Source: Cylicocyclus nassatus (lineage: Eukaryota; Nematoda; Chromadorea; Rhabditida; Strongylidae). Taken from it: 64,000 bases of DNA. The position numbers were made by a program, and so were the translations under genes. Position 1 is the first letter of the stretch. The number at the start of each line of letters is the position of its first letter. The DNA lies in assembly GCA_958299035.1 (NCBI GenBank), contig CATQJL010000001.1:53184333-53248332 (forward strand), written 5' to 3'. Shown here one piece after another: positions 44,467 to 55,664 of this stretch. The notes under the pieces were generated by a model that saw nothing but the letters and a program-made list of their open reading frames with translations, was not told the origin of the DNA and searched no databases.

Positions 44467-44874
44467 TTAAGGCAGTGGATCGGCAGAATCCAACAATTTA
44501 GGACTTTAACGCGATAGGTTCCTTATCGCCCAAGTATGAAAACAGTGCAATCCTGGTTGCACAGCATGCCTTCCCTGCCGAGAAAATGGCTCTCAAACTT
44601 ACACGCGCAGGCTAATCTTACACGCTCCCGGACGAGTTGGCAATTTCCTCCTCATCATTGGGGCTGCCCGCCGCAATGCTATAATTATTGGGTCCCGCAA
44701 CGATCTAGCATCATCAGCCTTGCTCCCCTCGTCCAATTCCGAAGAGAAGGGCATTGAAAAACGCTCGTTTTCGCCGTTTTTAAGCTCACAGAAGTGGATT
44801 TCCGAAATCAGCGTATTGAATAACCCTAAGCAAAAATTTCACTAGGTTGAAATTTGCCGAGCCACTGCCTTTAA
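44467..44874. mobile_element. TIR element (about 400 bp)
   Basis: The left end TTTAAGGCAGTGGATCGGCA is mirrored by TGCCGAGCCACTGCCTTTAA at the right. A further left-end-like copy (AAAGGCAGTACATCGGCAGA) lies at about 45174. No transposase. Confidence 0.7.
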
Positions 44875-46203
44875 GCACCAAATATAAAGCAATACTCCTT
44901 ATTACTATAAGCTATAATTACACTTTAGATACCCTCTAAACAATGGTACTGAGTCAGCCAAAAACTTGCATAGCGCATCTTCCGCTTTCATTGCTTTTGC
45001 TTTCAGAACTTCAAATCAAACTTTTAAGGACGAATCAAGTTCTTATTCTGTGAAAACTACGTGATTTAAAAAATTATTCGACAAAAGTTTTTGAAGGTGA
45101 GTTAGTGGGGTGCGGCAAAACCCCCAAAAAGTATACTGTCACACCTTTTTCGGGGTTGTGCCACAGCCTATTAAAGGCAGTACATCGGCAGAATGAGACC
45201 CGTGACAAAACAAGGTCACAGGGTAGGAGCCCCCATATGGAACCTATCGGCCAAGGTCCCATCTTTCTCTGCCACTTCTAACTCCCGAAATTTCAACGCG
45301 GAAGTAGCGCTCATCTCCTGTATTCTCTGGCCCCGCCCACCATGGGATGATGGATACGATAGGGTAGATGGATACGTATATAATAATAGATGAATATCTC
45401 AGTATGCTTGCTTACTGGCTACTGGCTTTGATGAATCATGTTATCGCTAATCACGTCGATTACGACCCCCTTACCGATCTGACCACTCAATACGATTCCT
45501 TGTAGCGTGGCACACCCCACGCCTGATCCTGCTGATATCTGTTAGGCTGACCCTATGCTCCCCTACGTCCTTTATCCTATATATATACATACATACATAC
45601 ATATATATATATCCTTGTATAATATAAACTGGAAACATCCGGCGAGACGACGAAAACTACACATGGATCACCTACCCCGGTCACCCCCCTTCAGCGTTGC
45701 GGAGGGCGAGTTGTTGACAGTGTGAGCGCGCGAGACATCACACCCTCTCGCAGAGGTTACAGACAATGAGATTTTTAGAGGCGCGGTGTACTCCGAACCC
45801 CAGACAAGTTAGAGGGGAGAGGGTTGTCTCGACATGTGACTATTGATCGCACACTACACTGCATGCGATGACGGCACGTGTTTTGACTTTCCCTGCGATG
45901 ACGAATTGTTTGTGATGAAATACCGTATGCTCGGTTTGATCACAGCCTTCACAGCTGGAGCAATCTCTACTGTTAACATACTACGTTTTATGTTTCCTCT
46001 TCTTTTCATGTCCTTAGCTACGTTCGACCTTCATTCCAAAGATTCCCCTGCCCCCTCCTGGCCATTTTGCATAATAGTTTGATTGATATGAAATCTGAAG
46101 ATTGCAACTCTCCTTAGATTAGTCGTCACAACTCTACATTTTGTGAAATATTGACGAAACTCTTAACCCGAAGAGCAATAGAACAGCAATAAATTGCATT
46201 CTT
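44875..46203. other. No gene recognised; microsatellite at about 45582-45612
   Basis: It contains a left-end relative of the element at 44467-44874 (near 45174) and an ATACATACATAC / TATATATA microsatellite. A 79-codon frame at 45843-46082 has a hydrophobic centre but no supporting context. Otherwise nothing is recognised. Confidence 0.45.
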
Positions 46204-49200
46204 CGCAGGCCCTCTCCTTGGCTGACCAGTTTTTGGAACAAAGTTTTGTTTTCCCCCACAATTTCCACCGAAAACGGTAAAAATCTCGATTCCGACAGAA
46301 TTTCAGCCACAGAAAATACCTCTGCTCCCGGAGTGAAGACCCAGCATGGAAGCTGTGGTCTCGCTGGTTGAGCATCGGCAAGCTTTCTGCGTGGCTGACC
46401 AGTTTTTGGAACGAAAAGTTTTGTTTTCCCCCACAATTTCCACCGAAAACGGTAAAAATCTCCATTCCGACAGAATTTCAGCCACAGAAAATACCTCTGC
46501 TCCCGGAGTGAAGACCCAGCGTGGAAGCTGTGGTCTCGCTGGTTGAGCATCGGTAGGCTTTCTGTGTGGCTGACCAGTTTTTGAAACGAAAAGTTTTGTT
46601 TTCCCAAACAATTTCCACCGAAAACTGTAAAAATCTCGATTCCGACAGAATTTCAGCCACAGAAAATACCTCTGCTCCCGGAATGAAGACCCAGCATGGA
46701 AGCTGTGGTCTCGCTGGTTGAGCATCGGCAGGCTTTCTATGTGGCTGACCAGTTTTTGGAACGAAAAGTTTTGTTTTCCCCCACAATTTCCACCGAAAAC
46801 GGTAAAAATCTCGATTCCGACAGAATTTGAGCCACAGAAAATACCTCTGCTCCCGGAATGAAGACCCAGCATGGAAGCTGTGGTCTCGCTGGTTGAGCAT
46901 CGGCAGGCTTTCTGTGTGGATGACAAGTTTTTGGAACGAAAAGTTTTGTTTTCCCAAACAATTTCCACCGAAAACGGTAAAAATCTCGATTCCGACAGAA
47001 TTTCAGCCACAGAAAATACCTCTGCTCCCGGAGTGAAGACCCAGCATGGAAGCTGTGGTCTCGCTGGTTGAGCATCGGCAGGCTTTCTGCGTGGCTGACC
47101 AGTTTTTGGAACGAAAAGTTTTGTTTTCCCCCACAATTTCCACCGAAAACGGTAAAAATCTCGATTCCGACAGAATTTCAGCCACAGAAAATACCTCTGC
47201 TCCCGGAATGAAGACCCAGCATGGAAGCTGTGGTCTCGCTGGTTGAGCATCGGCAGGCTTTCTATGTGGCTGACCAGTTTTTGGAACTAAAAGTTTTGTT
47301 TTCCCCCACAATTTCCACCGAAAACGGTAAAAATCTCGATTCCGACAGAATTTCAGCCACAGAAAATACCTCTGCTCCCGGAGTGAAGACCCAGCGTGGA
47401 AGCTGTGGTCTCGCTGGTTGAGCTTCGGCAGGCTTTCTATGTGGCTGACCAGTTTTTGGAACGAAAAGTTTTGTTTTCCCCCACAATTTCCACCGAAAAC
47501 GGTAAAAATCTCGATTCCGACAGAATTTCAGCCACAGAAAATACCTCTGCTCCCGGAATGAAGACCCAGCGTGGAAGCTGTGCTCTCGCTGGTTCAGCAT
47601 CGGCAAGCTTTCTGCGTGGCTGACCAGTTTTTGGAACGAAAAGTTTTGTTTTCCCCCACAATTTCCACCGAAAACGGTAAAAATCTCGATTCCGACAGAA
47701 TTTGAGCCACAGAAAATACCTCTGCTCCCGGAATGAAGACCCAGCATGGAAGCTGTGGTCTCGCTGGTTGAGCTTCGGCAAGCTTTCTATGTGGCTGACC
47801 AGTTTTTGGAACGAAAAGTTTTGTTTTCCCCCACAATTTCCACCGAAAACGGTAAAAATATCGATTCCGACAGAATTTCAGCCACAGAAAATACCTCTGC
47901 TCCCGGAGTGAAGACCCAGCGTGGAAGCTGTGGTCTCGCTGGTTGAGCATCGGTAGGCTTTCTGTGTGGCTGACCAGTTTTTGAAACGAAAAGTTTTGTT
48001 TTCCCAAACAATTTCCACCGAAAACTGTAAAAATCTCGATTCCGACAGAATTTCAGCCACAGAAAATACCTCTGCTCCCGGAATGAAGACCCAGCATGGA
48101 AGCTGTGGTCTCGCTGGTTGAGCATCGGCAGGCTTTCTATGTGGCTGACCAGTTTTTGGAACGAAAAGTTTTGTTTTCCCCCACAATTTCCACCGAAAAC
48201 GGTAAAAATCTCGATTCCGACAGAATTTGAGCCACAGAAAATACCTCTGCTCCCGGAATGAAGACCCAGCATGGAAGCTGTGGTCTCGCTGGTTGAGCAT
48301 CGGCAGGCTTTCTGTGTGGATGACAAGTTTTTGGAACGAAAAGTTTTGTTTTCCCAAACAATTTCCACCGAAAACGGTAAAAATCTCGATTCCGACAGAA
48401 TTTCAGCCACAGAAAATACCTCTGCTCCCGGAGTGAAGACCCAGCATGGAAGCTGTGGTCTCGCTGGTTGAGCATCGGCAGGCTTTCTGCGTGGCTGACC
48501 AGTTTTTGGAACGAAAAGTTTTGTTTTCCCCCACAATTTCCACCGAAAACGGTAAAAATCTCGATTCCGACAGAATTTCAGCCACAGAAAATACCTCTGC
48601 TCCCGGAATGAAGACCCAGCATGGAAGCTGTGCTCTCGCTGGTTCAGCATCGGCAAGCTTTCTGCGTGGCTGACCAGTTTTTGGAACGAAAAGTTTTGTT
48701 TTCCCCCACAATTTCCACCGAAAACGGTAAAAATCTCGATTCCGACAGAATTTGAGCCACAGAAAATACCTCTGCTCCCGGAATGAAGACCCAGCATGGA
48801 AGCTGTGGTCTCGCTGGTTGAGCTTCGGCAAGCTTTCTATGTGGCTGACCAGTTTTTGGAACGAAAAGTTTTGTTTTCCCCCACAATTTCCACCGAAAAC
48901 GGTAAAAATATCGATTCCGACAGAATTTCAGCCACAGAAAATACCTCTGCTCCCGGAATGAAGACCCGGCATGGAAGCTGTGGTCTCGCTGGTTGAGCAT
49001 CGGCAGGCTTTCTATGTGGCTGACCAGTTTTTGGAACGAAAAGTTTTGTTTTCCCCCACAATTTCCACCGAAAACGGTAAAAATATCGATTCCGACAGAA
49101 TTTCAGCCACAGAAAATACCTCTGCTCCCGGAATGAAGACCCAGCATGGAAGCTGTGGTCTCGCTGGTTGAGCATCGGCAGGCTTTCTATGTGGCTGACC

Positions 49201-52200
49201 AGTTTTTGGAACTAAAAGTTTTGTTTTCCCCCACAATTTCCACCGAAAACGGTAAAAATATCGATTCCGACAAAATTTCGGCCACAGAAAATACCTCTGC
49301 TCCCGGAGTGAAGACCCAGCGTGGAAGCTGTGGTCTCGCTGGTTGAGCATCGGCAGGCTTTCTGTGTGGCTGACCAGTTTTTGGAACGAAAAGTTTTGTT
49401 TTCCCCCACAATTTCCACCGAAAACGGTAAAAATCTCGATTCCGACAGAATTTCAGCCACAGAAAATACCTCTGCTCCCGGAATGAAGACCCAGCATGGA
49501 AGCTGTGGTCTCGCTGGTTGAGCATCGGCAGGCTTTCTATGTGGCTGACCAGTTTTTGGAACTAAAAGTTTTGTTTTCCCCCACAATTTCCACCGAAAAC
49601 GGTAAAAATCTCGATTTCGACAGATCAGCCACAGAAAATACCTCTGCTCCCGGAGTGAAGACCCAGCGTGGAAGCTGTGGTCTCGCTGGTTGAGCATCGG
49701 CAGGCTTTCTATGTGGCTGACCAGTTTTTGGAACGAAAAGTTTTGTTTTCCCCCACAATTTCCACCGAAAACGGTAAAAATCTCGATTTCGACAGAATTT
49801 CAGCCACAGAAAATACCTCTGCTCCCGGAGTGAAGACCCAGCGTGGAAGCTGTGCTCTCGCTGGTTGAGCATCGGTAGGCTTTCTGTGTGGCTGACCAGT
49901 TTTTGGAACGAAAAGTTTTGTTTTCCCCCACAATTTCCACCGAAAACGGTAAAAATCTCGATTCCGACAGAATTTCAGCCACAGAAAATACCTCTGCTCC
50001 CGGAGTGAAGACCCAGCATGGAAGCTGTGGTCTCGCTGGTTGAGCATCGGCAGGCTTTCTATGTGGCTGACCAGTTTTTGGAACTAAAAGTTTTGTTTTC
50101 CCCCACAATTTCCACCGAAAACGGTAAAAATATCGATTCCGACAGAATTTCAGCCACAGAAAATACCTCTGCTCCCGGAATGAAGACCCAGCATGGAAGC
50201 TGTCGTCTCGCTGGTTGAGCTTCGGCAGGCTTTCTATGTGGCTGACCAGTTTTTGGAACGAAAAGTTTTGTTTTCCCCCACAATTTCCACCGAAAACGGT
50301 AAAAATATCGATTCCGACAGAATTTCAGCCACAGAAAATACCTCTGCTCCCGGAGTGAAGACCCAGCGTGGAAGCTGTCGTCTCGCTGGTTGAGCTTCGG
50401 CAGGCTTTCTGTGTGGCTGACCAGTTTTTGGAACGAAAAGTTTTGTTTTCCCCCACAATTTCCACCGAAAACGGTAAAAATCTCCATTCCGACAGAATTT
50501 CAGCCACAGAAAATACCTCTGCTCCCGGAGTGAAGACCCAGCATGGAAGCTGTGGTCTCGCTGGTTGAGCATCGGCAGGCTTTCTATGTGGCTGACCAGT
50601 TTTTGGAACGAAAAGTTTTGTTTTCCCCCACAATTTCCACCGAAAACTGTAAAAATCTCGATTCCGACAGAATTTCAGTCACAGAAAATACCTCTGCTCC
50701 CGGAATGAAGACCCAGCATGGAAGCTGTGGTCTCGCTGGTTGAGCATCGGCAGGCTTTCTGCGTGGCTGACCAGTTTTTGGAACTAAAAGTTTTGTTTTC
50801 CCCCACAATTTCCACCGAAAACGGTAAAAATCTCGATTCCGACAGAATTTCAGCCACAGAAAATACCTCTGCTCCCGGAGTGAAGACCCAGCGTGGAAGC
50901 TGTGGTCTCGCTGGTTGAGCATCGGCAGGCTTTCTATGTGGCTGACCAGTTTTTGGAACGAAAAGTTTTGTTTTCCCAAACAATTTCCACCGAAAACGGT
51001 AAAAATCTCGATTCCGACAGAATTTCAGCCACAGAAAATACCTCTGCTCCCGGAATGAAGACCCAGCATGGAAGCTGTGGTCTCGCTGGTTGAGCATCGG
51101 CAAGCTTTCTGCGTGGCTGACCAGTTTTTGGAACGAAAAGTTTTGTTTTCCCTTACAATTTCCACCGAAAACGGTAAAAATCTCGATTCCGACAGAATTT
51201 CAGCCACAGAAAATACCTCTGCTCCTGGAGTGAAGACCCAGCATGGAAGCTGTGGTCTCGCTGGTTGAGCATCGGCAGGCTTTCTGTGTGGCTGACCAGT
51301 TTTTGGAACGAAAAGTTTTGTTTTCCCAAACAATTTCCACCGAAAACGGTAAAAATCTCGATTCCGACAGAATTTCAGCCACAGAAAATACCTCTGCTCC
51401 TGGAGTGAAGACCCAGCATGGAAGCTGTGGTCTCGCTGGTTGAGCATCGGCAGGCTTTCTGTGTGGCTGACCAGTTTTTGGAACGAAAAGTTTTGTTTTC
51501 CCAAACAATTTCCACCGAAAACGGTAAAAATCTCGATTCCGACAGAATTTCAGCCACAGAAAATACCTCTGCTCCTGGAGTGAAGACCCAGCATGGAAGC
51601 TGTGGTCTCGCTGGTTGAGCATCGGCAGGCTTTCTGTGTGGCTGACCAGTTTTTGGAACGAAAAGTTTTGTTTTCCCAAACAATTTCCACCGAAAACGGT
51701 AAAAATCTCGATTCCGACAGAATTTGAGCCACAGAAAATACCTCTGCTCCCGGAATGAAGACCCAGCATGGAAGCTGTGGTCTCGCTGGTTGAGCATCGG
51801 CAAGCTTTCTGCGTGGCTGACCAGTTTTTGGAACGAAAAGTTTTGTTTTCCCTTACAATTTCCACCGAAAACGGTAAAAATCTCGATTCCGACAGAATTT
51901 CAGCCACAGAAAATACCTCTGCTCCTGGAGTGAAGACCCAGCATGGAAGCTGTGGTCTCGCTGGTTGAGCATCGGCAGGCTTTCTGTGTGGCTGACCAGT
52001 TTTTGGAACGAAAAGTTTTGTTTTCCCAAACAATTTCCACCGAAAACGGTAAAAATCTCGATTCCGACAGAATTTCAGCCACAGAAAATACCTCTGCTCC
52101 TGGAGTGAAGACCCAGCATGGAAGCTGTGGTCTCGCTGGTTGAGCATCGGCAGGCTTTCTGTGTGGCTGACCAGTTTTTGGAACGAAAAGTTTTGTTTTC

Positions 52201-55111
52201 CCAAACAATTTCCACCGAAAACGGTAAAAATCTCGATTCCGACAGAATTTGAGCCACAGAAAATACCTCTGCTCCCGGAATGAAGACCCAGCATGGAAGC
52301 TGTGGTCTCGCTGGTTGAGCATCGGCAGGCTTTCTGTGTGGCTGACCAGTTTTTGGAACGAAAAGTTTTGTTTTCCCAAACAATTTCCACCGAAAACGGT
52401 AAAAATCTCGATTCCGACAGAATTTCAGCCACAGAAAATACCTCTGCTCCCGGAGTGAAGACCCAGCATGGAAGCTGTGGTCTCGCTGGTTGAGCATCGG
52501 CAGGCTTTCTGTGTGGCTGACAAGTTTTTGGAACGAAAAGTTTTGTTTTCCCAAACAATTTCCACCGAAAACGGTAAAAATCTCGATTCCGACAGAATTT
52601 CAGCCACAGAAAATACCTCTGCTCCCGGAGTGAAGACCCAGCATGGAAGCTGTGGTCTCGCTGGTTGAGCATCGGCAGGCTTTCTATGTGGCTGACCAGT
52701 TTTTGAAACGAAAAGTTTTGTTTTCCCAAACAATTTCCACCGAAAACGGTAAAAATCTCGATTCCGACAGAATTTCAGCCACAGAAAATACCTCTGCTCC
52801 CGGAATGAAGACCCAGCATGGAAGCTGTGGTCTCGCTGGTTGAGCTTCGGCAGGCTTTCTATGTGGCTGACCAGTTTTTGGAACGAAAAGTTTTGTTTTC
52901 CCCCACAATTTCCACCGAAAACGGTAAAAATATCGATTCCGACAGAATTTCAGCCACAGAAAATACCTCTGCTCCCGGAGTGAAGACCCAGCATGGAAGC
53001 AGTGGTCTCGCTGGTTGAGCATCGGCAGGCTTTTTATGTGGCTGACCAGTTTTTGGAACGAAAAGTTTTGTTTTCCCCCACAATTTCCACCGAAAACGGT
53101 AAAAATATCGATTCCGACAGAATTTCAGCCACAGAAAATACCGTTGCTCCCGGAGTGAAGACCCAGCATGGAAGCTGTGGTCTCGCTGGTTGAGCATCGG
53201 CAGGCTTTCTGTGTGGCTGACAAGTTTTTGGAACGAAAAGTTTTGTTTTCCCAAACAATTTCCACCGAAAACGGTAAAAATCTCGATTCCGACAGAATTT
53301 CAGCCACAGAAAATACCTCTGCTCCTGGAGTGAAGACCCAGCATGGAAGCTGTGGTCTCGCTGGTTGAGCATCGGCAGGCTTTCTATGTGGCTAACCAGT
53401 TTTTTGGAACGAAAAGTTTTGTTTTCCCCCACAATTTCCACCGAAAACGGTAAAAATCTCGATTTCGACAGAATTTCAGCCACAGAAAATACCTCTGCTC
53501 CCGGAGTGAAGACCCAGCATGGAAGCTGTGGTCTCGCTGGTTGAGCTTCGGCAGGCTTTCTATGTGGCTGACCAGTTTTTGGAACGAAAAGTTTTGTTTT
53601 CCCCCACAATTTCCACCGAAAACGGTAAAAATCTCGATTTCGACAGAATTTCAGCCACAGAAAATACCTCTGCTCCCGGAGTGAAGACCCCAGCATGGAA
53701 GCTGTGGTCTCGCTGGTTGAGCTTCGGCAGGCTTTCTATGTGGCTGACCAGTTTTTGGAACGAAAAGTTTTGTTTTCCCCCACAATTTCCACCGAAAACG
53801 GTAAAAATCTCGATTTCGACAGAATTTCAGCCACAGAAAATACCTCTGCTCCCGGAGTGAAGACCCAGCATGGAAGCTGTGGTCTCGCTGGTTGAGCATC
53901 GGCAGGCTTTCTATGTGGCTGACCAGTTTTTGGAACGAAAAGTTTTGTTTTCCCCCACAATTTCCACCGAAAACGGTAAAAATCTCGATTTCGACAGAAT
54001 TTCAGCCACAGAAAATACCTCTGCTCACGGAGTGAAGACCCAGCATGGAAGCTGTGGTCTCGCTGGTTGAGCAACGGCAGGCTTTCTATGTGGCTGACCA
54101 GTTTTTGGAACGAAAAGTTTTGTTTTCCCTTACAATTTCCACCGAAAACGGTAAAAATCTCGATTTCGACAGAATTTCAGCCACAGAAAATACCGCTGCT
54201 CCTGGAGTGAAGACCCAGCATGGAAGCTGTGGTCTCGCTGGTTGAGCTTCGGCAGGCCTTCTATGTGGCTGACCAGTTTTTGGAACGAAAAGTTTTGTTT
54301 TCCCCCACAATTTCCACCGAAAACGGTAAAAATATCGATTCCGACAGAATTTCAGCCACAGAAAATACCTCTGCTCCCGGAGTGAAGACCCAGCATGGAA
54401 GCTGTGGTCTCGCTGGTTGAGCATCGGCAGGCTTTCTGTGTGGCTGACCAGTTTTTGGAACGAAAAGTTTTGTTTTCCCAAACAATTTCCACCGAAAACG
54501 GTAAAAATCTCGATTCCGACAGAATTTCAGCCACAGAAAATACCTCTGCTCCCGGAGTGAAGACCCAGCATGGAAGCAGTGGTCTCGCTGGTTGAGCATC
54601 GGCAGGCTTTCTATGTGGCTGACCAGTTTTTGGAACGAAAAGTTTTGTTTTCCCCCACAATTTCCACCGAAAACGGTAAAAATATCGATTCCGACAGAAT
54701 TTCAGCCACAGAAAATACCGTTGCTCCCGGAGTGAAGACCCAGCATGGAAGCTGTGGTCTCGCTGGTTGAGCATCGGCAGGCTTTCTGTGTGGCTGACAA
54801 GTTTTTGGAACGAAAAGTTTTGTTTTCCCAAACAATTTCCACCGAAAACGGTAAAAAATCTCGATTCCGACAGAATTTCAGCCACAGAAAATACCTCTGC
54901 TCCTGGAGTGAAGACCCAGCATGGAAGCTGTGGTCTCGCTGGTTGAGCATCGGCAGGCTTTCTATGTGGCTAACCAGTTTTTGGAACGAAAAGTTTTGTT
55001 TTCCCCCACAATTTCCACCGAAAACGGTAAAAATCTCGATTTCGACAGAATTTCAGCCACAGAAAATACCTCTGCTCCCGGAGTGAAGACCCAGCATGGA
55101 AGCTGTGGTCT
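46204..55111. repeat. 175-bp satellite array, left part (about 51 units)
   Basis: Head-to-tail units of 175 bp repeat across the whole span. A unit reads GGTTGAGCATCGGCAGGCTT, then GTGGCTGACCAGTTTTTGGA, GAAAAGTTTTGTTTTCCCCC, ACAATTTCCACCGAAAACGG and so on to CATGGAAGCTGTGGTCTCGCT. Unit-to-unit identity is high, and variants fall at a few fixed sites: CCCCACA / CCAAACA / CCTTACA, ATCTCGAT / ATATCGAT / ATCTCCAT, TTCCGAC / TTTCGAC, TGTGTGG / TATGTGG / TGCGTGG. Multi-unit blocks are duplicated (8-unit shift at 46478-47220 and 47878-48620). Open frames here are repeat artefacts. Confidence 0.97.
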
Positions 55112-55137
55112 AGTACTCTGCGTTGATACCACTGCTT
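55112..55137 (-). other. Amplification-primer sequence left of the gap
   Basis: The 26 bp are the reverse complement of the oligonucleotide beginning AAGCAGTGGTATCAACGCAG. I know it as the SMART-type PCR primer, also used for low-input long-read library amplification. It breaks a satellite unit in mid-sequence. It is not biological. Confidence 0.95.
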
Positions 55138-55637
55138 NNNNNNNNNNNNNNNNNNNNNNNNNNNNNNNNNNNNNNNNNNNNNNNNNNNNNNNNNNNNNNN
55201 NNNNNNNNNNNNNNNNNNNNNNNNNNNNNNNNNNNNNNNNNNNNNNNNNNNNNNNNNNNNNNNNNNNNNNNNNNNNNNNNNNNNNNNNNNNNNNNNNNNN
55301 NNNNNNNNNNNNNNNNNNNNNNNNNNNNNNNNNNNNNNNNNNNNNNNNNNNNNNNNNNNNNNNNNNNNNNNNNNNNNNNNNNNNNNNNNNNNNNNNNNNN
55401 NNNNNNNNNNNNNNNNNNNNNNNNNNNNNNNNNNNNNNNNNNNNNNNNNNNNNNNNNNNNNNNNNNNNNNNNNNNNNNNNNNNNNNNNNNNNNNNNNNNN
55501 NNNNNNNNNNNNNNNNNNNNNNNNNNNNNNNNNNNNNNNNNNNNNNNNNNNNNNNNNNNNNNNNNNNNNNNNNNNNNNNNNNNNNNNNNNNNNNNNNNNN
55601 NNNNNNNNNNNNNNNNNNNNNNNNNNNNNNNNNNNNN
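55138..55637. other. Assembly gap of 500 N
   Basis: Exactly 500 undetermined bases, a conventional placeholder length. The true distance is unknown. Confidence 1.
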
Positions 55638-55638
55638 A

Positions 55639-55664
55639 AAGCAGTGGTATCAACGCAGAGTACT
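55639..55664 (+). other. Amplification-primer sequence right of the gap
   Basis: Same 26-bp primer as at 55112-55137 but in forward orientation, so both contig ends carry an untrimmed library primer. Confidence 0.95.

Noticed and set aside
45843..46082. 79-codon frame with a hydrophobic centre as a small membrane protein
   Set aside because: No supporting start context, splice signal, homology or neighbouring exon. A frame of this length is expected by chance in 64 kb.
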